Shown here: positions 1 to 8,044 of the stretch, piece after piece
How positions within the stretch are numbered: position 1 is the stretch's first letter
Layout of the letters: the number at the start of each line of letters is the position of its first letter
DNA from: SBBG01 sp033717875
GTDB taxonomy: Bacteria > Pseudomonadota > Gammaproteobacteria > Ga0077554 > Ga007554
DNA: 64,000 nt
Reading direction: 5' to 3'
Assembly (NCBI GenBank): GCA_033717875.1
Contig: JADDKJ010000010.1
Coordinates: 27,510 to 91,509 of the forward strand
The notes under the pieces: generated by a model
The model's database searches: none
Told to the model about the DNA's origin: nothing
Seen by the model: the letters and a program-made list of their open reading frames with translations, nothing else
Made by a program: the position numbers and the translations under genes

Positions 1-33
1 CGGGTCAATGGATAAAAAAAGGAATCAACAATC

Positions 34-1422
34 ATGTCTATGCGTTTTCCGTGGCTTATCGCGCTCTTCTTGAGCGCACCGTTCATACAGATCAGCCAGG
101 CGGCCGATCCCAGCCCGATCAGCGAGTTCAAGCTGGACAACGGCCTGCGGGTGATCGTCAAGGAGGATCACCGCGCGCCGGTGGTGGTGTCGCAGGTGTG
201 GTACAAGGTCGGCAGCAGCTACGAGCACGACGGCATCACCGGCATCTCTCACGTGCTCGAACACATGATGTTCAAGGGCACGCACAAACACGCGCCGGGC
301 GAGTTCTCGCGCATCATCGCCGCCAACGGCGGGCGCGAAAACGCCTTCACCGGCCAGGACTACACCGCCTACTTCCAGCAACTTGAAAAGAGCCGCCTCA
401 AGGTGAGCTTCGAGATGGAATCGGACCGCATGCGCAACCTGCTGCTCAAGCCCGAGGAGTTCGCCAAGGAGATCAAGGTGGTGATGGAAGAGCGCCGCCT
501 GCGCACCGAGGACGATCCGCAATCGCTGACCCAGGAGCAGTTCTCCGCCACGGCCTTCGTCAACAGCCCGTATCGCCATCCGGTGATCGGCTGGATGGAC
601 GACCTGGAGAATCTGCGCATCGACGATCTGCGCGAGTGGTACAAGAAGTGGTACGCGCCAAACAATGCCACCGTGGTGGTGGTCGGCGACGTGAAGCCCG
701 CCGACGTGTTCGCGCTGGCGAAGCAGTATTTCGGCCCGCTCAAGCCAAGCAACATCACCCCCGCCAAGCCGCGCGTGGAAGTGGAACAAAAAGGCGTGCG
801 CCGCATCACGGTGAAGGCCCCGGCCGAACTGCCCTATTTGATCATGGGCTACAAGGTGCCGGTGATCAAGACCGCCAAGGAGAACTGGGAACCCTACGCC
901 CTGGAGATGCTCGGCGGCGTGCTGGATGGCGGCGACAGCGCGCGCTTCTCGAAAGAGCTGGTGCGCGGCACGCAGGTGGCGGCCAGCATCGGCACCGGCT
1001 ACAACATGTATAACGGCGGCGCGGACGTGCTGACCTTCGTCGGTACGCCCTCGCAAGACAAAACCGTCGCCAACCTGGAAACCGCGCTCCGCGCCCAGAT
1101 CAAGCGCGTGCAGGACGAACTGGTCACACCCCAGGAGCTGACGCGCATCAAGGCGCAGGTGGTGGCCTCAAAAGTCTACGAGCGCGACTCGCCGTTCTAC
1201 CAGGCGATGCAGATCGGCACGCTGGTCACGGTCGGGCTCGACCCCAAGCTGCTCGATGAATATGTCGAGAAGCTCGACGCCGTCACTCCCGAGCAGATCC
1301 AGCAGGTCGCGAAAAAATACCTGACGGACGACGGCCTCACCGTCGCCGTGCTCGAACCGCAGCCGCTCAACGAAGCCGCGCCGCATCGCCCGATGCCCGC
1401 TGGCGGCCGTCATGGTCATTGA
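34..1422 (+). CDS. M16 family zinc peptidase, catalytic subunit
   Basis: A 462-residue insulinase-type (M16B) metallopeptidase that would cleave peptides in the periplasm. The N-terminus has a hydrophobic signal sequence of about 23 residues. The inverted zinc motif HxxEH is present as HVLEH at residues 73-77, followed by the usual N-terminal M16 domain and a C-terminal M16_C domain. The ATG at 34 is preceded by AGGAA about ten bases upstream; a second ATG six bases later is an alternative. The next gene is a second M16 protein lacking the zinc motif, so the two probably form a heterodimer like other bacterial M16B pairs. Family assignment is secure; the substrate is unknown. Confidence 0.93.
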   Translation: MSMRFPWLIALFLSAPFIQISQAADPSPISEFKLDNGLRVIVKEDHRAPVVVSQVWYKVGSSYEHDGITGISHVLEHMMFKGTHKHAPGEFSRIIAANGGRENAFTGQDYTAYFQQLEKSRLKVSFEMESDRMRNLLLKPEEFAKEIKVVMEERRLRTEDDPQSLTQEQFSATAFVNSPYRHPVIGWMDDLENLRIDDLREWYKKWYAPNNATVVVVGDVKPADVFALAKQYFGPLKPSNITPAKPRVEVEQKGVRRITVKAPAELPYLIMGYKVPVIKTAKENWEPYALEMLGGVLDGGDSARFSKELVRGTQVAASIGTGYNMYNGGADVLTFVGTPSQDKTVANLETALRAQIKRVQDELVTPQELTRIKAQVVASKVYERDSPFYQAMQIGTLVTVGLDPKLLDEYVEKLDAVTPEQIQQVAKKYLTDDGLTVAVLEPQPLNEAAPHRPMPAGGRHGH

Positions 1423-1445
1423 TCTCGCACACAGGAATCGATCAG

Positions 1446-2786
1446 ATGATTAAAAACAGCAAAAACTTCTCCGCCTGGCTGGTCGTACTGACCTTCACCC
1501 TGTTGCCCGCGGCCCATGTCAGCGCCGCCCCCAAAATCCAGCAATGGCAGACCGCCAACGGCGCGCGCGTCTATTTCGTCCCCGCGCCGGAACTGCCGAT
1601 GGTGGACGTGCAAGTGATCTTCGATGCCGGCAGCACGCGCGACGCCGGCAAAAGCGGCTTGGCGAAGCTCACCGCCGGCCTGCTCAACGAGGGCGCGGGC
1701 GAGCTGAACGCCGACCAGATCGCCGAACGCTTCGATGACCTGGGTGCGCGCTTCGGCGCGGGCGCGCAACTCGAGATGGCCACCGCCAGCCTGCGCAGCC
1801 TGAGCAAGCCCGAGGTGCTGCAACCGGCGCTGGAAACGATGGCGCTGATCCTGCGCCAGCCCACCTTTCCGCAGGACGGCCTGGAGCGCGAGCGCAAGCG
1901 CATGCTGATCGGATTGAAAGGCGAGCTGGAATCACCCGCCGCGATCGGCGGCAAGGCGTTCGAGAAGGCTCTCTACAGCGGCCATCCTTACGGCCAGCCG
2001 CCCAACGGCACGGAAGAATCCGTCAAGGCGCTGAGCCGCGACGACGTCGTCAATCACCACAAACAATATTACGTGGCGCGCAACGCCGTGGTGGCGATCG
2101 TCGGCGCGCTGGATCGCCGCCAGGCCGAAGCGCTCGCCGACACCCTGGTCGGCACGCTGCCGGAAGGCGAGGCCGCCCCCGCGCTGCCCAAAGTGGCTGA
2201 CCTTGGCGCATCGCAAACCATCACCATCGACCATCCCTCCAGCCAGAGCCACATCTTCTCCGGCCAGCCGGGGATGACCCGCAACGACCCCGATTATTTC
2301 CCGCTCTATGTGGGCAATCACACCCTCGGCGGCAGCGGCCTGGTGTCGCGCCTGTCCGAAGAAATCCGCGAAAAGCGCGGCCTGTCTTACAGCGTCTACA
2401 GCTACTTCGTGCCGCTGCGCGACCGCGGCCCCTACACCATGGGACTGCAAACCCGCAACGAACAGGCACAGCAGGCGTTACAGGTGATGAACGACACCCT
2501 GCGCAAATTCGTCGCCGAAGGCCCGACGGCGAAGGAACTGACCGCCTCCAAACAAAACATCACCGGCGGCTTCCCGCTGCGCATCGACACCAACAAGAAA
2601 ATCCTCGACCATATCGGCATGATCGGCTTCTATAACCTGCCGCTGGACTTCCTCGACACCTACATCGCCCGCGTCGACGCCGTCACCCTCCCCCAGATCC
2701 GCGACGCCTTCCAGCGGCGCGTCCATCCCGACCGGAGAGTGACCGTGATCGTCGGGCGAACGGCGGCGAACGGATCGGTGAAATAA
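1446..2786 (+). CDS. M16 family peptidase-like protein, non-catalytic partner
   Basis: A 446-residue M16 homologue with a signal peptide (cleavage near AHVSA-AP). At the position where the upstream protein has HxxEH, this one reads SGLAKLTAGLL, so zinc ligands are missing. The C-terminal half keeps a segment with conserved Arg and Tyr (REKRGLSYSVYSYF), typical of the substrate-binding subunit of M16B heterodimers. The ATG at 1446 was chosen because AGGA lies nine bases upstream; a TTG at 1419 overlapping the previous stop is less likely. The 23-base gap to the preceding gene indicates one operon and a two-chain protease. Confidence 0.9.
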   Translation: MIKNSKNFSAWLVVLTFTLLPAAHVSAAPKIQQWQTANGARVYFVPAPELPMVDVQVIFDAGSTRDAGKSGLAKLTAGLLNEGAGELNADQIAERFDDLGARFGAGAQLEMATASLRSLSKPEVLQPALETMALILRQPTFPQDGLERERKRMLIGLKGELESPAAIGGKAFEKALYSGHPYGQPPNGTEESVKALSRDDVVNHHKQYYVARNAVVAIVGALDRRQAEALADTLVGTLPEGEAAPALPKVADLGASQTITIDHPSSQSHIFSGQPGMTRNDPDYFPLYVGNHTLGGSGLVSRLSEEIREKRGLSYSVYSYFVPLRDRGPYTMGLQTRNEQAQQALQVMNDTLRKFVAEGPTAKELTASKQNITGGFPLRIDTNKKILDHIGMIGFYNLPLDFLDTYIARVDAVTLPQIRDAFQRRVHPDRRVTVIVGRTAANGSVK

Positions 2787-2824
2787 GCCTCACCTTGACA
2801 GACACGCTCCGATGCACTTCCGTC

Positions 2825-2880
2825 CGCCCCCTCGCTGCGCTCTCTCCCTCCCCCGCTTTGCGGGAGAGGGCAGGGTGAGG
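2825..2880. repeat. GC-rich dispersed palindromic repeat
   Basis: Just downstream of the M16 genes the sequence is an imperfect palindrome of CTCTCCCTCCCCC and GGGAGAGGGCAGGG around CGCTTTGCG. It resembles intergenic repeats common in proteobacterial genomes and could fold as a strong RNA hairpin that ends the M16 transcript, although no T-run follows. There is no coding content here. Confidence 0.5.
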
Positions 2881-2888
2881 GACACGCC

Positions 2889-2984
2889 GTAACCCCGCCA
2901 GCCGTGCCGACAGGCACTCATCAAAAACAGCTTGTGTGCTTCGCACGCTTGGCGGGTTACGCGAAAAGCGCTAACCCGCCCTAC
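2889..2984 (-). repeat. REP-like element R1 (GGCGGGTTA/TAACCCGCC family)
   Basis: Read on the minus strand this 96-bp stretch begins GTAGGGCGGGTTAGCG and forms a GGCGGGTTA...TAACCCGCC hairpin. It then continues with GTGCGAAGCACACAA and GAGTGCCTG(T)CGGCACGGCTGGCGGG. The same order of blocks is found at 18753-18885, and half of it at 63173-63225, so it is one dispersed element and not a chance hairpin. It is non-coding. Confidence 0.8.
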
Positions 2985-3050
2985 GTTTTATGGCGTAAAG
3001 GTATTGGGACTATAACCCCCGCCACGATTGTTACAAAGCAACCCTTGGAC

Positions 3051-3070
3051 TGTCGGAAAAGTTTACACTA
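3051..3070 (+). promoter_or_regulatory. Candidate activator site 1 upstream of PEP-CTERM gene
   Basis: The sequence TGTCGGAAAAGTTTACACT is repeated at 3242-3260 with 17 of 19 bases identical. The half-sites TGT...ACA form a partial inverted repeat. Two matching copies upstream of a -24/-12 type promoter are what an enhancer-binding activator of sigma-54 would use. PEP-CTERM genes in other bacteria are known to depend on RpoN and the PrsK/PrsR two-component system. The identity of the bound protein is inferred. Confidence 0.5.
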
Positions 3071-3241
3071 CCTGAACCCGCCCCACTCACGCCACACAAC
3101 CGGCCGCCAACATGGAATATTATCTTTTAAGAATAAACAGATACAAACACTCCAGACAAATGCCAACCGCCATTTCCGGCATCCTCTTGACCCGGCGCAA
3201 CATCAAAACGGTCACTTTTCGATCAAAATGACCCTGATTTT

Positions 3242-3260
3242 TGTCGGAAAATTTTATACT
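3242..3260 (+). promoter_or_regulatory. Candidate activator site 2 upstream of PEP-CTERM gene
   Basis: This is the second copy of the TGTCGGAAAA(G/T)TTTA(C/T)ACT motif. It is centred about 100 bases upstream of the candidate -24/-12 promoter at 3333-3350, a normal distance for a sigma-54 enhancer. The surrounding 3000-3440 region is much more AT-rich than the rest of the window. Confidence 0.5.
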
Positions 3261-3332
3261 TTCCGGCCAGATATCGAGCACTGCCATCTCAAAAAGAAAG
3301 CAATCGTTTGTTTTATAAAGATAAAATATTAA

Positions 3333-3350
3333 TTGGCGCAAATTATGCAT
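3333..3350 (+). promoter_or_regulatory. Candidate sigma-54 (-24/-12) promoter
   Basis: TTGGCGCAAATTATGCAT has the invariant GG (3335-3336) and GC (3347-3348) exactly ten bases apart, in the context TGGC-C...TGCA of the sigma-54 consensus. Transcription would start near 3360, giving an 86-base leader that ends in AAAGGAG in front of the PEP-CTERM ATG. Sigma-54 itself is encoded at 12061-13596. The site was matched by eye and not scored. Confidence 0.6.
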
Positions 3351-3445
3351 GGGAATAAACAAACAACAAAAACTCGCTCTGCAATGAAGTACCAAGGCTT
3401 TAAGGAAACTGGGCCATTTTTCAGGAAATAAAGGAGTAATTCAAC

Positions 3446-4276
3446 ATGAAAACAACAACTATCGCAGGCGCTGTATTGGGCGCTCTTGTAGCTATGGGTA
3501 CGGCAGGGGCGGCGAATGCAGCCCCAATGCTTCAGATCGTCGACGGTCCCAGCGCTTTCCAGGAAGCGATCGGCGATCCAGGCGGAACCCACTATCCGTT
3601 TGCCGGCAGCGCTGGCGCCGCCCCTGGAGCGGGCCTGCCGGAGCTTCTGGGCGGGTGGCCGAACGCGCCGGGATTTGCTGAAGATCCATCCTACCCTCCC
3701 GGGTGTACTTCAGGAACCGACTGCGCCTATGGCATCTCGGGATGGCATGGCGCCTACCTCAATCTGACCGAACCCGGCAATGTCACCTTCCAATTCATGG
3801 GGAAGGGCGATGCGACGGACCACAATATATTCCAGATCGACACGGGAAGCGGTTGGATAACGATCTGGGATACTCAATCGGGCAGTAACGGCACCTGCGG
3901 TACGACAGCCGACCCTACGGTAATGGATTGCTCGTTTGCCGGTAGCAGTTATACGCAGTTCTTCAACGCCGGCTATATCCCCTTTCAATTTGTTAACTTG
4001 ACCATTCCAGGAAGCGCCACGAACGGATCAAATAACCCCGGACATGATGCTCCAGGATTCTTTCTGGGCATGGACCCCTACTTGGCAAGTGCTCCCTATG
4101 AACGCCTCGGCAAGGTGGTCTACGCCGGCTTTACCGATCGCGGTTGCATCGGCGGTCTTTGTGATCACGACTACGAAGATCTTCTTGTCCGCATCAGCGT
4201 ACCCGAACCCGGCAGCCTGCTCTTGCTGGGCGCAGGCTTGGCGGGGCTGGCCTCGCTTCGTCGCCGCAAGGCATGA
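3446..4276 (+). CDS. PEP-CTERM sorting domain protein (secreted)
   Basis: A 276-residue exported protein. It has an N-terminal signal peptide (about 26 residues, ending ANAAP) and a C-terminal PEP-CTERM signal: VPEPGS, then a hydrophobic helix, then the basic tail RRRKA. Such tails are recognised and cut by an exosortase (XrtA type) during export of exopolysaccharide-associated proteins. The body is rich in Gly, Ser, Thr and aromatic residues and has paired cysteines (near CTSGTDC, CGTT...MDC and CIGGLC). A strong SD AAAGGAG precedes the ATG. No exosortase is in this window, so it must be encoded elsewhere. The neighbours, a GT32 glycosyltransferase and a sigma-54 type promoter, fit a surface-matrix role. 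Confidence 0.92.
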   Translation: MKTTTIAGAVLGALVAMGTAGAANAAPMLQIVDGPSAFQEAIGDPGGTHYPFAGSAGAAPGAGLPELLGGWPNAPGFAEDPSYPPGCTSGTDCAYGISGWHGAYLNLTEPGNVTFQFMGKGDATDHNIFQIDTGSGWITIWDTQSGSNGTCGTTADPTVMDCSFAGSSYTQFFNAGYIPFQFVNLTIPGSATNGSNNPGHDAPGFFLGMDPYLASAPYERLGKVVYAGFTDRGCIGGLCDHDYEDLLVRISVPEPGSLLLLGAGLAGLASLRRRKA

Positions 4277-4288
4277 AGTAGTCATGTT

Positions 4289-4323
4289 TGTCACGATGGG
4301 GGGATGCCCCCCCCATCGTGACA
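4289..4323 (+). terminator. Stem-loop terminator after PEP-CTERM gene
   Basis: A 15-base stem, TGTCACGATGGGGGG pairing with the complementary CCCCCC-ATCGTGACA arm, closes around a five-base loop twelve bases after the stop codon. It is followed by only a short TTT. It is the strongest hairpin in the PEP-CTERM/GT32 interval and most likely ends the PEP-CTERM transcript. Confidence 0.75.
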
Positions 4324-4470
4324 TTTGCAGTAAGCCAACGCGCTCGGGAGGTGAAGACCTGCGCCGTACGCTGTCTCGCCCCCCCCCCGACACCCTTGAC
4401 TGTGATCGCAGTGCGGACGATGGTATTCTCTCCATGTATCGCCTTCTAGCCCTAAAAACGGAAAGTGTCT

Positions 4471-5589
4471 ATGAAGGCCACCTTGGAATATGCAGTAAGG
4501 TCGCGCTTGATCATCAAGAGCCTGGCCTTCCTTGTCGGGATCGATTCAAGCGCTCGCTCAAAGTTTGAATCTGCGTTACAGTCGCCCTCGGTTCTTCCCA
4601 TCGTGGCGTTCCTCATCGGAATCCGTTTCAGGCGGTTGCTCAGGAAAGTAACCGGTCAGCTCGCGGGAAATGCGAGGAGAAACGACATCGGCACCGCCAG
4701 CGAGGGGCTGGCTTCGAATAATGCCACCACACCCGGCAAACATGATTCCTCGCCGGTCCTGCATTTGCCGCCGACGCCTGACGATGGCTCATTCCCAAAG
4801 GTGATTTTCCAGACCTGGAAAAGCAGGATCGAGATTCCCTTCAATTACGCCCAATGGAGCACAAGCTTCAGGCGCATGAACCCGGACTTCGAGTATGTCC
4901 TGTGGGATGATGCCGATAACCGTCGTTTTATCGAAAATTACTATCCGTGGTTCTTGCCCATCTACAATGCCTACCCTCGGGAAATCTACCGCGCAGACGC
5001 GGTACGGTACTTTTTTTTGTATCAGTTCGGCGGTCTGTATGTGGATATGGATACGGAATGCCTTAGACCCGTCTCGCCTTTGTTCGAGTCGGGCGATGTA
5101 TGGCTGGGGAGGATGGGAAGTGACCCGAATTTTCCCCATTCGATTCCGAATGCGATCATGGCTTCCGGACCTTTGCAGGAATTCTGGTTGTTGGCGATTC
5201 ATTTACTGGTCGAAAATGCCAGAATAAAGAGCGAGCCGGAGGCGATGATAGGCAGCGGCCCCGAAGCAATGACCGGACCCATCTTGCTCAAGAGGGCATA
5301 TGACACCTACGTGTCAGCAGAACGCAGCGCGGTGCGCGAAATGATCCGGGACATCGCCGCGCGCTTGCCCGACAACCTTCAGCCGCAACCCAAGGCGTCA
5401 ATCATCAATCTCTTGGCGCCGGAGCGATGGTATCCCATCGATTGGTCTAATATCATTCATCAGAGGCTGTCGCACGAGATCACTTCTTCCCGGCTGATGC
5501 TCGGCGAACGAACCAAACGATGGCTATTCCCTGAAGCCTTTCTGGTTACCTACTGGACGCATTCCTGGAAAGCGCCAGTGCGGAAATAG
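4471..5589 (+). CDS. Glycosyltransferase family 32 (Och1/capsular sugar transferase type)
   Basis: A 372-residue sugar transferase. The core from about residue 110 has the GT32 pattern: FPKVIFQTWK, then NPDFEYVLWDD, then RADAVRYFFLYQFGGLYVDMDTECLRP containing the DxD metal/nucleotide-sugar motif. The hydrophobic N-terminal 60 residues may attach it to the membrane. GGAA lies seven bases before the chosen ATG; an in-frame GTG at 4465 is possible. It follows the PEP-CTERM gene, so it may act on extracellular polysaccharide or on a glycosylated surface protein. Donor and acceptor cannot be told from sequence. Base composition is lower in GC than the flanking housekeeping genes, suggesting acquisition. 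Confidence 0.85.
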   Translation: MKATLEYAVRSRLIIKSLAFLVGIDSSARSKFESALQSPSVLPIVAFLIGIRFRRLLRKVTGQLAGNARRNDIGTASEGLASNNATTPGKHDSSPVLHLPPTPDDGSFPKVIFQTWKSRIEIPFNYAQWSTSFRRMNPDFEYVLWDDADNRRFIENYYPWFLPIYNAYPREIYRADAVRYFFLYQFGGLYVDMDTECLRPVSPLFESGDVWLGRMGSDPNFPHSIPNAIMASGPLQEFWLLAIHLLVENARIKSEPEAMIGSGPEAMTGPILLKRAYDTYVSAERSAVREMIRDIAARLPDNLQPQPKASIINLLAPERWYPIDWSNIIHQRLSHEITSSRLMLGERTKRWLFPEAFLVTYWTHSWKAPVRK

Positions 5590-5659
5590 GCGCTTTTCCT
5601 GATGATCCAGACGAGAATGCCCTCCAGCCGGGGAGGGTGAACGCCATCGCCGCGGCAAA

Positions 5660-6085
5660 TCAAACCAGATTCCTCAACCCTGCCTGCTCCGCGGCCGAGC
5701 GCAGGCGCTGATCGAAAGCGGCGAAGCCGAAGGAGCCGCCCATCTTGTCCCGCAGCCATAACGCCGACGCCAGATGGATGGCATCGAAACCGCGCAGGCC
5801 GTGAATTTCCGCCAATTCTCCCGCGTTGCGAGCGACCAGCGGCAGCAGCTCCACACGGACTACGCTTTCCCAGTCCTGGTTGAACTGGGCCAGCCGTTCT
5901 TGATGCCGTGCCGGCGAGGTCATCTTTTCGCGCACCGCCCGGGCGAAGGCGGCGCGGGTTTCCGCGTACGCCACCCAGGAGGCGGCAACCGCATCCGACT
6001 CGCGGATCAACCCTTGGACTTCCTTGGTACCGGCCTCCTTGACATAAAGTTTGACCAGGGCCGAGGTATCCAGATAGACGATCAC
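5660..6085 (-). CDS. vapC: PIN-domain ribonuclease toxin (VapC-like)
   Basis: A 141-residue PIN domain. The acidic active-site residues are visible: Asp6 in VYLDTSALVKLY, Glu42 in YAETRAAF, and the Asp in GFDAIHLASAL, with further acidic residues near the C-terminus (FAAFDQRL). VapC toxins are Mg-dependent endoribonucleases held inactive by a partner antitoxin. Its start overlaps the stop of the upstream antitoxin by four bases (ATGA), the normal translational coupling of such modules. It faces the end of the GT32 gene across about 70 bases. The RNA target is unknown. Confidence 0.9.
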   Translation of the reverse strand: MIVYLDTSALVKLYVKEAGTKEVQGLIRESDAVAASWVAYAETRAAFARAVREKMTSPARHQERLAQFNQDWESVVRVELLPLVARNAGELAEIHGLRGFDAIHLASALWLRDKMGGSFGFAAFDQRLRSAAEQAGLRNLV

Positions 6086-6342
6086 CGCCTATCCTCGCTC
6101 ACCCAGTCGGACAGCGACACGTCCCCCGCCAGTGTCTCGGGCCGTTTCAGCCCGGCCGGTTTGCCACCCCCCCACGAAATGCCTGGTTCTCCGGCCAGGC
6201 TCTCCAGGCTCTTTTCCGTGGGAACCGCGACGATCTTGGCCACGACCCGGCCATGCACGCTGACGGTCACGTCCTCGCCTTCGGCGGCGCGACGCAGGTA
6301 TTCGCTCAAATGAGACTTCAACTCACGGACATTGGTTTGCAT
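6082..6342 (-). CDS. Phd/YefM-type antitoxin of the PIN toxin
   Basis: An 86-residue antitoxin beginning MQTNVRELKSHLSEYLRRAAEGEDVTV, the classic prevent-host-death fold start, followed by a VHGRVVAKIV strand and a flexible C-terminal part that should wrap the toxin. The start at 6342 was chosen on family length; an open frame extends upstream but would run through the promoter. Antitoxins of this type bind their own promoter, and an inverted repeat lies over the -10 region here. The pairing is Phd-like antitoxin with PIN toxin, a frequent VapBC variant. Confidence 0.88.
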   Translation of the reverse strand: MQTNVRELKSHLSEYLRRAAEGEDVTVSVHGRVVAKIVAVPTEKSLESLAGEPGISWGGGKPAGLKRPETLAGDVSLSDWVSEDRR

Positions 6343-6345
6343 AGC

Positions 6346-6372
6346 GTGACCATAAAATCGATGTGTGGTCAC
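6346..6372. promoter_or_regulatory. Operator-like inverted repeat of the toxin-antitoxin promoter
   Basis: GTGACCA (6346-6352) and TGGTCAC (6366-6372) form a perfect 7-base inverted repeat with a 13-base spacer. It abuts the -10 box and the start codon of the antitoxin gene. This is the expected position for an autoregulatory Phd-family operator. Binding is inferred from position and symmetry. Confidence 0.6.
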
Positions 6373-6401
6373 ACCATAGCGATTGAGGGAGGCGATGTCA
6401 A
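6373..6401 (-). promoter_or_regulatory. Sigma-70 promoter of the vapBC-like operon
   Basis: On the minus strand TTGACA (6401-6396) and TATGGT (6378-6373) are separated by exactly 17 bases, a near-consensus sigma-70 promoter. Transcription would start a few bases before the antitoxin ATG, inside the inverted repeat, so the leader is very short. Confidence 0.75.
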
Positions 6402-6515
6402 GAGCGGGGTCGGGCATCACCGATGTCGGCCGGCAACAGCGCACGTCTTATAGCGCCGTCCTCCAGTCTGCCACTGACAGGTGCTGACCTGCGGCCCTGA
6501 CAAATAGTATATGAT

Positions 6516-7163
6516 GTGACCAGACTTCAGCGTATAACCACCAAACAAATACCGCATCAGACTTTCGCCTTGAAAACTCCGCACAAACCCGGCCAGTTGC
6601 GCATCATCGGCGGCGAATGGCGCGGCCGGAAACTCGCCTTCCCCGGCATCGAGGGTCTGCGCCCCACCCCCGACCGGGTGCGCGAGACGCTATTCAACTG
6701 GCTGCGCGACGTCGTCCCCGGCAGCCGCTGCCTGGATCTTTTCGCCGGCAGCGGCGCGCTGGGTTTCGAGGCGCTGTCGCGCGGCGCCGCGCAGGCGGTG
6801 ATGGTCGATCAGGAGGCGCGGGTCATCGCCCAGCTACACAAAAACATCGAGATTCTGCATGCCCAAAGCGCCCACGCCGTGCAGGCCGATGCGCTGAGCT
6901 ATCTGCAAGGCCCGCCACAGCCCTTCGATGTGGTGTTCCTCGACCCCCCTTACCGGCTTTTCGACCTGCTGCAACCGTGCTGCGAACAATTGGAAAACCG
7001 TGGCTGGCTCGGTCCGCATGCCCACATCTATCTCGAAGCGGAAGCCGCGCGTGGCCTGCCTTCCTTGCCACGGAACTGGCAAGTGATCCGCAGCAAGCAG
7101 GCGGGGCAGGTGGGGTATCATCTGATCGTGAGGGAGCAGCAAGATTGCGTCCCTTCCTCATAA
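6516..7163 (+). CDS. rsmD: 16S rRNA (guanine-966-N2)-methyltransferase
   Basis: An SAM-dependent methyltransferase that modifies G966 of 16S rRNA on the 30S subunit. The conserved sequence runs from GQLRIIGGEWRGRKL through RPTPDRVRETLFNWL to the SAM site LDLFAGSGALGFEALSRGA and the catalytic VFLDPPY. The start is uncertain. GTG at 6516 gives 215 residues, but a TATGAT -10-like box sits directly in front of it; TTG at 6570 gives 197 residues, close to the E. coli length of 198. It precedes lpxL and in other gammaproteobacteria follows the M16 peptidase pair. Confidence 0.92.
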   Translation: MTRLQRITTKQIPHQTFALKTPHKPGQLRIIGGEWRGRKLAFPGIEGLRPTPDRVRETLFNWLRDVVPGSRCLDLFAGSGALGFEALSRGAAQAVMVDQEARVIAQLHKNIEILHAQSAHAVQADALSYLQGPPQPFDVVFLDPPYRLFDLLQPCCEQLENRGWLGPHAHIYLEAEAARGLPSLPRNWQVIRSKQAGQVGYHLIVREQQDCVPSS

Positions 7164-8023
7164 AATTCCTGCTGCGGCTGTTTTCCCTGTTGCCCTTGCG
7201 TGCCGCGCATACGCTCGGGGCGCTGATCGGCTGGCTGTTCACGCTCAAGGGAAACAAACTTCGTCATATCACAAGCGTGAATATCGACTTATGTTTTCCA
7301 GGACTGAGCGAACCACAGCGCGCACAGTTGGCGCGGCGCAGCTTGATCGAAACCGGCAAAACCTTTGCCGAAACCGGGACGCTGTGGCTAGGTGATGCGA
7401 CCAAGGCACTAACACTGATCAAACAAGTCACCGGCGATCATCTAGTACGAGATGCCCTCGCGCAGGGCAAGGGAGTGATTCTCGCCGCGCCGCATCTCGG
7501 AGCATGGGAACTGGCGGGGCTGTACTGTTCGGCGCACTATCCGCTGACCAGCCTTTACCGGCCACCGCGCATGCGCGAGCTGGATGGAACGATCCGTGCC
7601 GCGCGCGAACGCCTGGGCGCGAAACTGGTGCCGACGGATGCCAGCGGCATTCGCGCGCTGTACAAGGCGCTGGCGCAGGGTGAGGCGGTGGGCATCTTGC
7701 CGGATCAGGAACCGGGCGCGGGCAACGGCATCTTCGCCCCCTTTTTCGGCGTGCCGGCCTATACTATGGTGCTGCTGTCACGGCTGGCGATGAAGACCGG
7801 AGCGCCGGTGATTTTCGTCTATGCCGAACGATTGCCGCGCGGCGCGGGGTTTCATCTGCATTTTATGGCGGGAGCGGCGGCGATCAACGACGGCCCGCTG
7901 GAAACATCGGCGCACAGCATCAACACAGCGGTGGAACAATGCGTGCGCGCCGTGCCCGAACAGTATCAGTGGAGTTACAAGCGCTTCCGCAGCCGCCCAG
8001 CGGGGGAGCGGCGATTTTATTAA
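7145..8023 (+). CDS. Lysophospholipid/lauroyl acyltransferase (LpxL/HtrB family)
   Basis: A 292-residue membrane acyltransferase that adds a secondary acyl chain to lipid A or a related lipid at the inner membrane. The N-terminus is a hydrophobic anchor (RPFLIKFLLRLFSLLPL). The HX4E catalytic motif appears as APHLGAWELAGLY, followed by TSLYRPPRM and LPDQEPG motifs of the family. The start is taken as TTG at 7145, inside the end of rsmD, with GGGAG about ten bases upstream; the reading frame is open much further upstream but that part overlaps rsmD. The exact acyl position cannot be assigned. Confidence 0.88.
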   Translation: MRPFLIKFLLRLFSLLPLRAAHTLGALIGWLFTLKGNKLRHITSVNIDLCFPGLSEPQRAQLARRSLIETGKTFAETGTLWLGDATKALTLIKQVTGDHLVRDALAQGKGVILAAPHLGAWELAGLYCSAHYPLTSLYRPPRMRELDGTIRAARERLGAKLVPTDASGIRALYKALAQGEAVGILPDQEPGAGNGIFAPFFGVPAYTMVLLSRLAMKTGAPVIFVYAERLPRGAGFHLHFMAGAAAINDGPLETSAHSINTAVEQCVRAVPEQYQWSYKRFRSRPAGERRFY

Positions 8024-8044
8024 CCATTGCAATGACCCAAATAA

